DNA from: Methanobacterium sp. ERen5
GTDB taxonomy: Archaea; Methanobacteriota; Methanobacteria; Methanobacteriales; Methanobacteriaceae
Direction: 5' to 3'
Assembly (NCBI GenBank): GCA_024167805.1
Contig: CP099988.1
Location: 682,001-746,000 of the forward strand
Length of the DNA: 64,000 nucleotides
Below the pieces are notes generated by a model, which did not search any database, had not been told where the DNA came from, and saw only the letters and a list, made by a program, of their open reading frames with translations. Both the position numbers and the translations under genes were made by a program. This document shows, in pieces, positions 10,328 through 21,004 of the stretch. The first letter of the stretch is position 1. Each line of letters begins with the position of its first letter.

Positions 10328-10902
10328 ATGATAAGTATAGGAATATTAGACTTACAAGGAGATGTTTCTGAGCATTTTGAGGCTACTAAAAAAGCTTTGA
10401 GCAGTATGGATATTAAAGCCAAAACTCTTAAAGTTAAAACTGTTGAAGATCTTTCCATGTGCAACGGACTTATCATTTCCGGGGAGAAAGCACAGTAATA
10501 GGTAAACTTATGGAAAAAACTGGCCTTAAAACAGCAATAATAGAAAAAGATATCCCGGTATTAGGGACTTGTGCTGGGTTAGTACTACTTGCAACAGAAA
10601 CAGATTATGAACAGCCATTACTCGGCCTTATTGACATGAAAGTCAAAAGAAACGGTTTTGGCAGACAAAAAGCATCCTTCGAAAATGAAATAGAAATTTT
10701 CGGCGATAAATATGAAGGAGTGTTCATCAGAGCACCCTACATAGAGAAGTTAAACAATGGAAAAGTATTGGCCAGGGTTAACAATAAAATAGTTGCGGTT
10801 GCATCTGGAAAACATGTTGCCACGGCCTTCCATCCAGAACTCACTGAAGATACAAAGATTCATGAGTACTTCATAAAGGAGGTATTAAAGTGTGTGGAAT
10901 AG
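10328..10902 (+). CDS. pdxT: Pyridoxal 5'-phosphate synthase glutaminase subunit PdxT (frameshifted)
   Basis: PdxT hydrolyses glutamine and feeds ammonia to PdxS for PLP synthesis. The start is MISIGILDLQGDVSEHFEA. The frame breaks at the G4 run 10481-10484; with one more G it reads LIISGGESTVIGKLM, the conserved PdxT motif. The catalytic Cys is in VLGTCAGLVLLA, and the His/Glu pair is in ATAFHPELTED near the C-terminus. The reconstructed length of about 191 residues is normal. It overlaps the next gene by 13 bases and heads the glutamate synthase operon. The base loss is probably a sequencing error. No pdxS is in the window. Confidence 0.9.
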
Positions 10903-11807
10903 CAGGAGTAGTATACAAAGATAAAAAGCTTCATCCCGTTGGTGATGACCTCACAAAGATGTTAGATGCATTACAACATAGAGGACCAGATTCTGCTGGT
11001 TTAGCCATATATGGTGGGCTTGGGTTAAAAGAAAATGAATATCTCCTAAACATAGAAGTTAAGGAGAAACATGGCCTTCTAGAAGCAGTTAAAGAAACTG
11101 TGAATACCGCTACACCCATAAAAAAAGAGGAAATCATCCCATCAGTTGAAAATTACATGATATACCGATGCAAAATTGGTTTAGATTCCTTTTCAGAGTT
11201 AAAACCATTGATCATGGATATCGACAAAATTGACGATGTGACAGTACTCAACGGGGCACATTCATTTGAAATGATTAAAGATGTTGGTTTAGTAAAGGAC
11301 ATAGCTGCTAGGTACGATACAACATCAAAAATGGGAACCCATGGAATTGGACACACAAGATTTTCAACTGAAAGTCTGGTTGACAGGTATCATGCACACC
11401 CATTCCAGAGTTACATTATTCCAGACATAACAGTCGTACACAACGGCCAAATAACCAACTACTGGAAAATAAGGGATCCTCTAGAACGTAAAGGCCACAT
11501 ATTCGAAACAAATAACGACACAGAATGTATTGTGCACTACATAGCAGACAAGCTTTCTGAAGGTTACAAACTCGAAGAGGCTCTTGAACAATCTGTTAAA
11601 GATATGGATGGTCCATTTTCATACATAATTGGAACACCTAATGGGGTTGGAATTGCAAAGGATCAGCTGGGACTCAGACCTGGAGTAATGGCTGAAAATA
11701 ATGAAGTCTTTGCCATAGCATCTGAAGAAGTGTCCCTAAGAGAAGTGATGGACACCCATGACATAGATCAGATAGCCCCTGGAGAAACAAGATCTTACAC
11801 AATATAA
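10890..11807 (+). CDS. Glutamate synthase, glutaminase (class II amidotransferase) subunit
   Basis: This is the archaeal stand-alone version of the N-terminal GAT domain of GltB, which releases ammonia from glutamine for transfer to 2-oxoglutarate. The start is GTG, then Cys2 (CGIAGVVYKDKK), the catalytic N-terminal cysteine after Met removal. Ntn-hydrolase motifs follow: LQHRGPDSAGLAIY, GIGHTRFSTES, NGQITNYWKIR and TNNDTECIVHYIAD. AGGAGGT stands 7 bases before the GTG, inside the pdxT 3' end. The length is 305 residues. It is followed by the GXGXG subunit, an FrhB-like protein and the FMN subunit, so the whole glutamate synthase is encoded in pieces. Confidence 0.88.
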   Translation: MCGIAGVVYKDKKLHPVGDDLTKMLDALQHRGPDSAGLAIYGGLGLKENEYLLNIEVKEKHGLLEAVKETVNTATPIKKEEIIPSVENYMIYRCKIGLDSFSELKPLIMDIDKIDDVTVLNGAHSFEMIKDVGLVKDIAARYDTTSKMGTHGIGHTRFSTESLVDRYHAHPFQSYIIPDITVVHNGQITNYWKIRDPLERKGHIFETNNDTECIVHYIADKLSEGYKLEEALEQSVKDMDGPFSYIIGTPNGVGIAKDQLGLRPGVMAENNEVFAIASEEVSLREVMDTHDIDQIAPGETRSYTI

Positions 11808-11844
11808 CGACCAAAAGGCATATAAAAAGATTTAGGTGATTAGT

Positions 11845-12534
11845 ATGAGTGAATTTATTATCAATGCCGAAAACCAACCCCCAAGGGAAGTTAATCGTGA
11901 CATTAAAAAAGCTGCAGTTGATTACGACAGGATTGTCGTGAAAAATCCTAATGCAATGCACTACATTGCAGCTGGATTGATCGAACCTGTTGAAATTGTT
12001 ATCGATGGATCAGCAGGTTACTTTGCAGGAACAATGGTTGACGGCGCCAAAATACACATAACCGAAAATGCAGGATGGTTCCCTGGCGACAACATGACAT
12101 CCGGTGAAGTCATAATAGATGGATCAGCAGGAGATGGTGTGGGACAAGGAATATACGGAGGAACCGTTACTGTTAAAAAAGACGTAGGCTCAAGAACTGG
12201 CGAAATAATGAAGGGAGGCACCATAATAGTTGGTGGAAATTCTGGATTTATGACAGGACTGTTCATGATGGGCGGCCGCATCATAATCTTGGGAGACGTC
12301 TCTCAAGACGCAGGTGAATCCATCATCAGGGGAGCAATATACGTTCGTGGAACTATTGATAGCCTTGGTAAAAATGCTAAAATTGATGAACTGAACAATG
12401 ATGATCTCAAAGAACTCAAAGAACTACTTCCAGAGTACGGGTTCGATCTATCTGAAAAAGATTATGAATCCTTTAAAAAAATTGTTCCAAGATCTAACAG
12501 ACCATTCTACGGCAAAGAATCTGAGGAGGGATGA
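11845..12534 (+). CDS. Glutamate synthase, GXGXG-domain subunit
   Basis: This protein corresponds to the C-terminal beta-helix (GXGXG) domain of GltB. It is a right-handed helix with repeating glycine-rich turns: VIDGSAGYFAGTMVDGAKIH, VIDGSAGDGVGQGIYGGTVT, VGGNSGFMTGLFMMGGRII. It is thought to hold the two active-site domains together. The start is ATG 11845 (MSEFIINAENQ) with AGGTGAT upstream; a GTG at 11836 is less likely. The stop overlaps the ribosome binding site of the FrhB-like gene, so the genes are translationally coupled. The length is 229 residues. Confidence 0.85.
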   Translation: MSEFIINAENQPPREVNRDIKKAAVDYDRIVVKNPNAMHYIAAGLIEPVEIVIDGSAGYFAGTMVDGAKIHITENAGWFPGDNMTSGEVIIDGSAGDGVGQGIYGGTVTVKKDVGSRTGEIMKGGTIIVGGNSGFMTGLFMMGGRIIILGDVSQDAGESIIRGAIYVRGTIDSLGKNAKIDELNNDDLKELKELLPEYGFDLSEKDYESFKKIVPRSNRPFYGKESEEG

Positions 12535-12537
12535 ACT

Positions 12538-13641
12538 ATGGAAAAGAGTAGCAAAGAAAAAGTTGCAGTTGTTGGAACTCCCTGCCACATGGTGGCTGCA
12601 AGCAAACTCGAAAAGTTTTCAGATGTACTTGGTAATTCACCAATCGATATTAAAATCGGACTTTTCTGTATGGAAAACTTTTCATACAGTTCAATCAAGA
12701 AGCTCTTGGATGAAAACAACATAGACATGAACGATATCCAAGAATGTAGGGTAGAAAAAAACTACATGTGGTTTTACCTAAACGAAGACAAAATTTTCAA
12801 AGTACCCCTTAACAAAGCTAAATCGTGCATAAGAAAAAACTGCAACATCTGTATGGATTTCACATCCGAACTATCTGACATTTCAGTAGGTTCTGTAGGA
12901 TCTGAAGAGGGATGGTCCACAGTGATTGTTAGAAGCGATAAAGGATTAGAATTCTTGAAAGACGCTGAAAAGGACAGTTACATCGAAACCAAACCTATAG
13001 ATGAAAAAGGATTGAAGCTGGTTGAAAACCTTTCAAAAAAGAAGATGAAAGAGAATATAGGGGAAATTCGCAGGCGAGAGCTTGTTGGAAGGCCAGTTAT
13101 ATACAGAAGGCAGATGCCTATCAGGGAATACTACGAAGAAATAGAAAACTGTCAATTCAACGATCTAAAGGGAGATGTGATAGACATAGGCGCATGTGTA
13201 CTTTGTGGAGCATGTGATTATGTTTGTCCAGAAGGAATCATAAAGATCGATGACAGAAAACCTCAGGTAACTGGAAAGTGCCCTGAAGGATGTAATCTGT
13301 GTTACATGGCATGTCCAAGGACCTACGTTCCTGACGATATTATGACCACAGATGCCGATAAAAAACCACTCGGAGACTATTTGAAAATAGTTTCAGCCAA
13401 AGCTCCAATGTTAAATGGTCAGGATGGAGGTGTTGCTACAGCACTTTTAAACTACGCATTAGCTAAGAAAGTCGTGGATAATGTGATCGTGGTAGACAAG
13501 AACTCCAAAGAACCATGGAAACCAGAACCTAAATTAACCAACAATGTAGCAGATGTTCTGAAAGCTGCTGGAACCAAATATTCAGCCTGTACAATTTTCA
13601 CACCACTTAAAGATTTAAATAATGGAAAGGGAGGAATGTAA
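12538..13641 (+). CDS. FrhB-like F420-binding protein with ferredoxin domain, circularly permuted, glutamate synthase associated
   Basis: This 367-residue protein carries both halves of the F420-hydrogenase/dehydrogenase beta family in swapped order. Residues about 10-190 match the usual C-terminal half (VAVVGTPCHM, IGLFCMENFSY, DFTSELSDISVGSVGSEEGW). Next comes a two-cluster ferredoxin region (CVLCGACDYVCP, CNLCYMACP). The last 70 residues match the usual N-terminal half (NGQDGGVATALLNYAL, PWKPEP, AAGTKYSA). It probably delivers electrons from reduced F420 or ferredoxin to the FMN subunit. The start has GGAGGGATG before it, and its end overlaps the site of the next gene. The frame is unbroken, so the order is real. 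Confidence 0.8.
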   Translation: MEKSSKEKVAVVGTPCHMVAASKLEKFSDVLGNSPIDIKIGLFCMENFSYSSIKKLLDENNIDMNDIQECRVEKNYMWFYLNEDKIFKVPLNKAKSCIRKNCNICMDFTSELSDISVGSVGSEEGWSTVIVRSDKGLEFLKDAEKDSYIETKPIDEKGLKLVENLSKKKMKENIGEIRRRELVGRPVIYRRQMPIREYYEEIENCQFNDLKGDVIDIGACVLCGACDYVCPEGIIKIDDRKPQVTGKCPEGCNLCYMACPRTYVPDDIMTTDADKKPLGDYLKIVSAKAPMLNGQDGGVATALLNYALAKKVVDNVIVVDKNSKEPWKPEPKLTNNVADVLKAAGTKYSACTIFTPLKDLNNGKGGM

Positions 13642-13642
13642 A

Positions 13643-15154
13643 TTGCCATTTAAAGTTGAAAGGGATCACAATCTCTGCAAAAGAGAATTCGAAAGACCAG
13701 GATGCTGCTGGTACATGTGCGATAACAGGGACGAAGAACTGTGTAAAAACTGTTACTCATGTTTTAACAACTGTCCACACGATGTATACGAAATAATTGA
13801 CGACGAACCATACCCACTTCATCATGAAAACTGTGTAGGATGCAGAATATGCGAAGAAATGTGTCCAAACAATGCAATAGAAGTTAACGCAGTTCCAGAA
13901 GATAGAAGAAATGTGTGGTCACAATCGGATATCGTGGAAATAGGCAGAAAATCTGAAACTGGTTCATACAAAGTCAGAGGTTGTGGAGCTACCAGGGTAA
14001 TTCCAACCTTTGATGACCTAGTTGTTATTCCGGCTCAGGTTTCAAGACCTCCAATAGACAAATACAGGGAACCATGCAACACAAAAGTCACATTAGGGGG
14101 CAGATTCGCGGAAAATCCCCTTGTTATAGACACTCCAATAATGATTGCTGCAATGTCCTTCGGTGCGCTCAGTAAAGAAGCTAAAATATCTCTTGCCATG
14201 GGTGCAACGCTCGCTGGAACCGCAACCAATACTGGAGAAGGAGGTATGCTTCCTGAAGAGAGAAGGTATGCATCCAAACTCATAGCACAATACGCATCTG
14301 GAAGGTTTGGTGTTTCTGCCAAGTACCTCAACAACTCAGAGGCAGTGGAAATCAAAATAGGCCAAGGTGCCAAGTCAGGTATGGGCGGTCATTTGCTGGG
14401 TGAAAAAGTTACAGCAGATGTTTCAAGAATCAGGATGATTCCTGAAGGTACAGATGCACTGAGTCCTGCACGTCACATGGATATAGTTGGTCCTGAAGAT
14501 CTTTCCATGAAAATATCCCAACTCCGTGAAATTACTGACTGGAAGATTCCAATCATAGTTAAATTTACATCAGGTCGTGTAAGTGACGATGTAAAAATAG
14601 CAGCAAAAGCAGGGGCAGACATCATTGTTGTTGATGGAATGCAGGGAGGAACAGGAGCAGGACCCGACATTGTTACAGAACATTCAGGTGTGCCAACCAT
14701 AGCTGCAATTGTTGAAGCAGATGAAGCTTTAAAACAAATTAATTTACGTAGTAAAGTAAATCTTGTTGCAGGAGGAGGCATTAGAAATGGTGCCGATGTT
14801 GCGAAAGCCATTGCACTCGGTGCTGATGCAGTTTATATAGCTACTGCTGCATTAGTATCTATTGGATGCAGAGTCTGTCAGATGTGTTTCGCCGGAACAT
14901 GTAGAAAAGGAATTGCAACACAAAATCCACAGCTTAGAAGGCGTTTAGATTATATTGAAGGTGGAAAAAGAGTTGCAAGATACATCGAAGCCATGACAGA
15001 AGAAGCTGTAATGCTAACACAACAAGCTGGTAATACAGATCTGTTGAACCTCGAGAAGGATGATTTAAGGGCTCTAACTTTAGAATCCTCCACCCTCACC
15101 GGAGTCAAAATGGCAGGACTGGAAGAACCATTCAAATATAAAGGAATCATCTAG
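13643..15154 (+). CDS. Glutamate synthase, FMN/Fe-S synthase subunit
   Basis: This is the synthase core, which makes glutamate from 2-oxoglutarate and ammonia. The N-terminus has Cys-rich clusters (CKNCYSCFNNCP and CVGCRICEEMCP, two 4Fe-4S). The GltB FMN-binding TIM barrel follows: PIMIAAMSFGALSKEAK, GTATNTGEGGM, QGAKSGMGGHL, VDGMQGGTGAGPD and AGGGIRNGADVAKAIALGADAV. The 3Fe-4S cysteines are in GCRVCQMCFAGTC. The start is TTG 13643, preceded at 8 bases by GGGAGG; an in-frame ATG at 13622 lies inside the previous gene and is less likely. The length is 503 residues. It is the last gene of the operon. Confidence 0.9.
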   Translation: MPFKVERDHNLCKREFERPGCCWYMCDNRDEELCKNCYSCFNNCPHDVYEIIDDEPYPLHHENCVGCRICEEMCPNNAIEVNAVPEDRRNVWSQSDIVEIGRKSETGSYKVRGCGATRVIPTFDDLVVIPAQVSRPPIDKYREPCNTKVTLGGRFAENPLVIDTPIMIAAMSFGALSKEAKISLAMGATLAGTATNTGEGGMLPEERRYASKLIAQYASGRFGVSAKYLNNSEAVEIKIGQGAKSGMGGHLLGEKVTADVSRIRMIPEGTDALSPARHMDIVGPEDLSMKISQLREITDWKIPIIVKFTSGRVSDDVKIAAKAGADIIVVDGMQGGTGAGPDIVTEHSGVPTIAAIVEADEALKQINLRSKVNLVAGGGIRNGADVAKAIALGADAVYIATAALVSIGCRVCQMCFAGTCRKGIATQNPQLRRRLDYIEGGKRVARYIEAMTEEAVMLTQQAGNTDLLNLEKDDLRALTLESSTLTGVKMAGLEEPFKYKGII

Positions 15155-15315
15155 ATTCCTACCATCTATTTTTTTAAAATTCCTGATCCAACATCGATTT
15201 ACTAATCTTTTTTTTAATTTATTTTAGAATTTTCAGATATTACTTCTGAAATATTTAACCATTTCAACTTCGTTTTACCACAATAGTTAAATAATAATAT
15301 GCAAAAAAATATATC

Positions 15316-15329
15316 GGAAGTAGGTTGCC
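15316..15329. promoter_or_regulatory. Imperfect NrpR-type operator upstream of first amt-glnK pair
   Basis: The site reads GGAA-GTAGGT-TGCC, one base off the GGAA-N6-TTCC rule. Its surroundings (atatcggaagtaggttgcct) closely match the perfect site at 17337-17350 upstream of the second amt gene, so the two promoters look like copies. It lies about 120 bases before the amt start in a 297-base gene-free gap (15155-15451). An A/T-rich TATA-like stretch (aaaatatat, about 15306-15314) sits directly upstream. Confidence 0.6.
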
Positions 15330-15451
15330 TATATCCAATAGACATCTACAGGAAACAACAGGTGTGGGGTAAATTTTTTAGAAAATTTTCTTTTACCTGA
15401 AAAGATTATGGAAAATTATATACCTAAACTATTAATGGAGGAAACAATAAA

Positions 15452-16681
15452 ATGGTAGTTCTTGACTCTGGTGATACAGCGTGGATGTTAATATCCACAG
15501 CACTAGTAATTTTAATGACCATACCCGGCGTAGCTCTCTTTTATGGAGGGCTAATACGGAGAGAAAACGTTTTAAATACAATATTTTTATCTTTTGTAAG
15601 TTTTGCAATTGTGAGTATAATCTGGTTCGTATATGGCTACGACCTTACCTTTGGTTCTGATATGTGGGGATTTATGGGCAGCATAGCAAATCCACTATTT
15701 GGAAATGTTATGGAATCAAACACACTCTCAACCTATGCCCCAACAATACCAACAGGGCTTTACGCAATATTCCAAATGACATTTGCAGCAATAACAGTTG
15801 CATTGATATCTGGAGCAGTTGTAGAAAGGATGAAATTTTCAGCCTGGCTCGCATTTATACCTATATGGGCCACACTAGTTTACATGCCAGTAGCTCACTG
15901 GATGTGGGGTGGAGGATGGTTAGCTCAGATGGGTGCACTTGATTTTGCAGGAGGAACAGTTGTTCATGTTAACTGTGGTATGGCAGCACTGGCTCTGGTG
16001 TTGTTATTAGGTGCAAGGAAAAATTCCAATTTACTTCCCCACCATCTAGGATATTCCATAATTGGTACTGGCCTACTATGGTTTGGTTGGTTTGGTTTTA
16101 ACGCAGGATCTGCACTTGGAGCAACAAACTTGGCAGTTTCTGCAATGATAGTCACCAACATATCTGCTTGTGTTGGTATGATGACTTGGATCCTCATGGA
16201 TAAACTTCAAACTGGAAAGCCAACCATACTTGGAGCACTTTCAGGTGCAATCGCAGGACTTGCAGCCATAACACCAGCAGCAGGTTACGTAAATGTAACA
16301 GCAGCCATAATCATAGGCTTTATTGCAGCTATTTGTGCTTACTTCGCTGTTTCACATCTCAAACCAAGGTTCGGTTACGATGATTCCCTCGATGTATTTG
16401 GAATACATGGTGTTTGTGGAATAGTGGGTACTTTAGCAGTAGGATTCTTTGCAACACCCCTCATAAACAGTGCAATTAAAGGAGGATTAATCGCAGGAAA
16501 CCCAGCTCAAATAGGAATTCAGCTCCTGGCCGTGGTAGTAATTGGAGCCTACGCATTTGTGATGACACTGATAATTGGTAAGGTCATTGACAAAACAATA
16601 GGACTCAGAGTAGAAACTCAAGAAGAAGTTCAGGGTCTAGATATTAATCTACATGAGGAATCCGGTTACAGGCTGTCATGA
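15452..16681 (+). CDS. amt: Ammonium transporter (Amt/Rh family), copy 1
   Basis: This ammonium channel of the cell membrane has 409 residues and about 11 hydrophobic segments. Family motifs: [12 protein letters not shown] N-terminus ([16 protein letters not shown]), [14 protein letters not shown], the pore His in [24 protein letters not shown] (Amt signature), [10 protein letters not shown] and the second pore His in [10 protein letters not shown]. The start has GGAGGAA before the ATG. It is followed after 60 bases by glnK, the PII protein that blocks the channel when nitrogen is plentiful. A very similar pair lies directly downstream, a tandem duplication. Confidence 0.95.
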   Translation: MVVLDSGDTAWMLISTALVILMTIPGVALFYGGLIRRENVLNTIFLSFVSFAIVSIIWFVYGYDLTFGSDMWGFMGSIANPLFGNVMESNTLSTYAPTIPTGLYAIFQMTFAAITVALISGAVVERMKFSAWLAFIPIWATLVYMPVAHWMWGGGWLAQMGALDFAGGTVVHVNCGMAALALVLLLGARKNSNLLPHHLGYSIIGTGLLWFGWFGFNAGSALGATNLAVSAMIVTNISACVGMMTWILMDKLQTGKPTILGALSGAIAGLAAITPAAGYVNVTAAIIIGFIAAICAYFAVSHLKPRFGYDDSLDVFGIHGVCGIVGTLAVGFFATPLINSAIKGGLIAGNPAQIGIQLLAVVVIGAYAFVMTLIIGKVIDKTIGLRVETQEEVQGLDINLHEESGYRLS

Positions 16682-16732
16682 GTAGCTTTAAATGAATCCA
16701 AAGTAATAATAAATTTAAATGCGGATTTATGA

Positions 16733-17080
<348 letters not shown>

Positions 17081-17303
17081 CTCCTTATTCTATTATTTTT
17101 TTGTTAATATCCCATAAATAACATTCTAAAATTTCTTTATTTTTTAATTCTTGAATTCAAATTTGACACCATTCTCAACAATCTACCAAAAATTTGTCTA
17201 AATTTCATCATATTATGAACATTTTTTAATTATTTCTAATTTTACTATTCATTGTCAGTTATAACACTGATATTGTACATTTTTGGACAGATCAATCAAA
17301 ACA

Positions 17304-17350
17304 TTTATATATGGTTAAATTCAACAATGATATGTCGGAAGTATGTTTCC
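17304..17350 (+). promoter_or_regulatory. Promoter with perfect NrpR-type operator upstream of second amt-glnK pair
   Basis: A TATA box (tttatata, 17304-17311) is followed 26 bases later by GGAA-GTATGT-TTCC at 17337-17350, an exact GGAA-N6-TTCC. The operator therefore covers the expected transcription start, a position suited to repression by NrpR. The surrounding gap, 17081-17516, shows no gene. The leader from the operator to the ATG at 17517 is about 165 bases, unusually long for this window; I see no riboswitch in it. Confidence 0.75.
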
Positions 17351-17516
17351 TACCTCCGATAGTTTAGGTGAAAATAAAATTGGGGTGAATGATTTGAAAT
17401 ATTAATCTCATTTTCCATTTGGAAAATTCACAAATACTACAAATTAAAACGACTATACACTAATCTATTGATAATCAACCGATATTATCAGATACAAACC
17501 TAAGGGAGGAAATTAA

Positions 17517-19096
<1,580 letters not shown>

Positions 19097-19113
19097 CTTT
19101 TCCTCCAATTCTT

Positions 19114-19143
19114 TTCTAGGTCTTTGGAGGCGGGGACCTAGAA
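19114..19143 (+). terminator. GC-rich hairpin after the second glnK
   Basis: TTCTAGGTC and GACCTAGAA form a perfect 9-bp stem around a 12-base purine-rich loop (tttggaggcggg). The stem starts 18 bases after the glnK stop, and a T7 tract follows 9 bases later (19153-19159). A terminator is the simplest reading. An alternative is a small structured RNA, because the loop carries a GGAGG-like sequence that could pair with 16S rRNA. Confidence 0.5.
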
Positions 19144-19349
19144 CATATTACTTTTTTTAAATCCATAATTTCAAATCAAAGATTTAATATTTACTTTTTT
19201 TAATTCTGATTAAATGAAAATCAAGTAGATTTATTTATGTCCCAATTAGAACATTTTTTTAAAAATAAAATTAATTAGCTGTAAAACTATCGAGAACCAC
19301 CTAGTTTTATATTTGTTTTAGGTTCCAAAGTCGCAAATTCTGATTTATC

Positions 19350-19399
19350 CTACTTAAAAGGGTAGAGATCAGATTTTTTTATACTATACCTTTAAGTAG
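19350..19399. promoter_or_regulatory. Inverted repeat upstream of the flippase gene
   Basis: CTACTTAAA (19350-19358) and TTTAAGTAG (19391-19399) are perfect 9-bp inverted copies separated by 32 bases. The adjoining GGGTA/TATACC bases partly extend the pairing. They end 20 bases before the ATG at 19420. They could form a long hairpin over the promoter or be two half sites of an operator. No regulator can be named. The rest of the 19144-19419 gap shows no gene. Confidence 0.4.
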
Positions 19400-19419
19400 T
19401 AAAGAGCTAACAAAGGGTT

Positions 19420-20973
19420 ATGCATAAATTATTGAAGGGCAGTTTCATCATACTCATTGGAACCATATTCTTCAGGGTTGGAGGATACATATTCATGGTT
19501 CTGATGCTATCTTTACTGGATATCAATGCCTATGGAATGCTGAACACTGCAATGTCCTTTCAATGGATTTTAATTTTAATTGCTGTAGCCGGACTTCCTC
19601 CAGCAATAGCCAAATATGTATCAGAGTACCTTGCAAAGGATGATAGATACATGGTTAAGAAGGTCATATTCAGTTCACTGAAGATCATGATCTTAATGAG
19701 CATGGTCTTCGTCACTGTTTTCTATTTTTCTGCGGGTTACATTTCAGATTACATGAAGGGCGGACCTGAACTCACTGCATTGTTACAAGCCGTGAGTTTT
19801 ATTGCACCATTTAGTGTAATTTTAGGTTTGTTTAGAGGTGTTTTCCAGGGATATCAAGAAATGACAGATATCATGATCACAAGAGCTGTTGAACAGATAT
19901 TCATGATAAGTTTGGCTGTTGTGTTTATACTGGCAGGATTTTATGTTCTTGGTGCTGTGGTGGGAAGTATCCTTGGTTTTGCTATTGCAGCTGTTTCAGC
20001 AGTCATCATATTTCGAAGGAAATTTTGGGATGGGTTGAAGAATGTTAAAAAACCTGAAAACCCCATGGGAGAATTAAAACTAGTAAAAATGCTCCTGTTA
20101 TTCAGTACTCCTGTAATTATTACTGGCCTCGCAGAATTAACCCTATTTCAAACTGTGAACTTTATTGTTCCTCCCATGTTAGGATTTTCACTGCTTGGTT
20201 ACTACAATGTTGCAAGTCCGATTGCCAGGCTTCCATTGGTAATATCCTCTTCAGTTGCAGTTGTACTTTTACCAGCAGCATCCGAAGCATTTGCATTGAA
20301 TGGAAGCAGTTTAGTCAAAAAATATGTTTCGCTGGCATACAGGTATCTTCTATTGGTACTGCTCCCCCTCTGTGCCATTGTTATTATTTTCGGAGAACCA
20401 ATAATGCAGCTTCTCTTCCCTTCAAAACCAATGGCATATAGCTTTTCTGGGACTTCCCTAATGATATTAGTAGTTGGAATGGCTTTCTTCTCTGTTTACG
20501 GCATTTCTGCAAGTGTTCTGCAGGGTGCTGGAAAACCCTTCCCTGCAATGGTTTATCTGGTGATTGGAACAGTCAGCAATTTAATATTAACAGTTCTTTT
20601 AGTTCCAATTTTAGGTTTAATTGGAGCTGCAATTGCAACAACCATCGCATCATTTATCATAATGATTTTAACTACCAAGAAAACTCTTCAAGTCACAGGG
20701 ACAGAACTTGATTATTCCAATCTGGCCAAAATAGGATTAGCAGCCGTTATAGCAGGTTTATCTTTGATATTACTGCCAAAAAACAGTTTAACATTCTTTA
20801 TTTCACTGGTTGTTTTACCTTTGATATACATCATGATACTTGCATTTACGAATACTTTAGTTCCTAGAGACATATCTATGATTGAGAAGGTTGGTAATCG
20901 TTCAGGTCCATTTAAGAAACCTTTGTTAATGTTTACAGAATTTTTAAGCAAATTTGTTAAGGAAAGTGTATAG
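19420..20973 (+). CDS. Polysaccharide/lipid-linked glycan flippase (MOP/MATE superfamily, MurJ/Wzx-like)
   Basis: This integral membrane protein of 517 residues has about 14 hydrophobic segments. The N-terminal part (KGSFIILIGTIFFRVGGYIFMVLM...AYGMLNTAMSF) and the segment FRGVFQGYQEM are typical of oligosaccharide flippases of the Wzx/RfbX and SpoVB/MurJ group. ASVLQGAGKPFPAM resembles the 'LQGxGKp' motif of the same group. A role in moving lipid-linked glycan or pseudomurein precursors across the membrane is plausible for a pseudomurein-walled methanogen, but that is inference. It stands alone. The start at ATG 19420 has only a weak AAGGG site. Confidence 0.75.
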   Translation: MHKLLKGSFIILIGTIFFRVGGYIFMVLMLSLLDINAYGMLNTAMSFQWILILIAVAGLPPAIAKYVSEYLAKDDRYMVKKVIFSSLKIMILMSMVFVTVFYFSAGYISDYMKGGPELTALLQAVSFIAPFSVILGLFRGVFQGYQEMTDIMITRAVEQIFMISLAVVFILAGFYVLGAVVGSILGFAIAAVSAVIIFRRKFWDGLKNVKKPENPMGELKLVKMLLLFSTPVIITGLAELTLFQTVNFIVPPMLGFSLLGYYNVASPIARLPLVISSSVAVVLLPAASEAFALNGSSLVKKYVSLAYRYLLLVLLPLCAIVIIFGEPIMQLLFPSKPMAYSFSGTSLMILVVGMAFFSVYGISASVLQGAGKPFPAMVYLVIGTVSNLILTVLLVPILGLIGAAIATTIASFIIMILTTKKTLQVTGTELDYSNLAKIGLAAVIAGLSLILLPKNSLTFFISLVVLPLIYIMILAFTNTLVPRDISMIEKVGNRSGPFKKPLLMFTEFLSKFVKESV

Positions 20974-21004
20974 TTTACTAGATTGATAGTACCTAAGATC
21001 TTTT

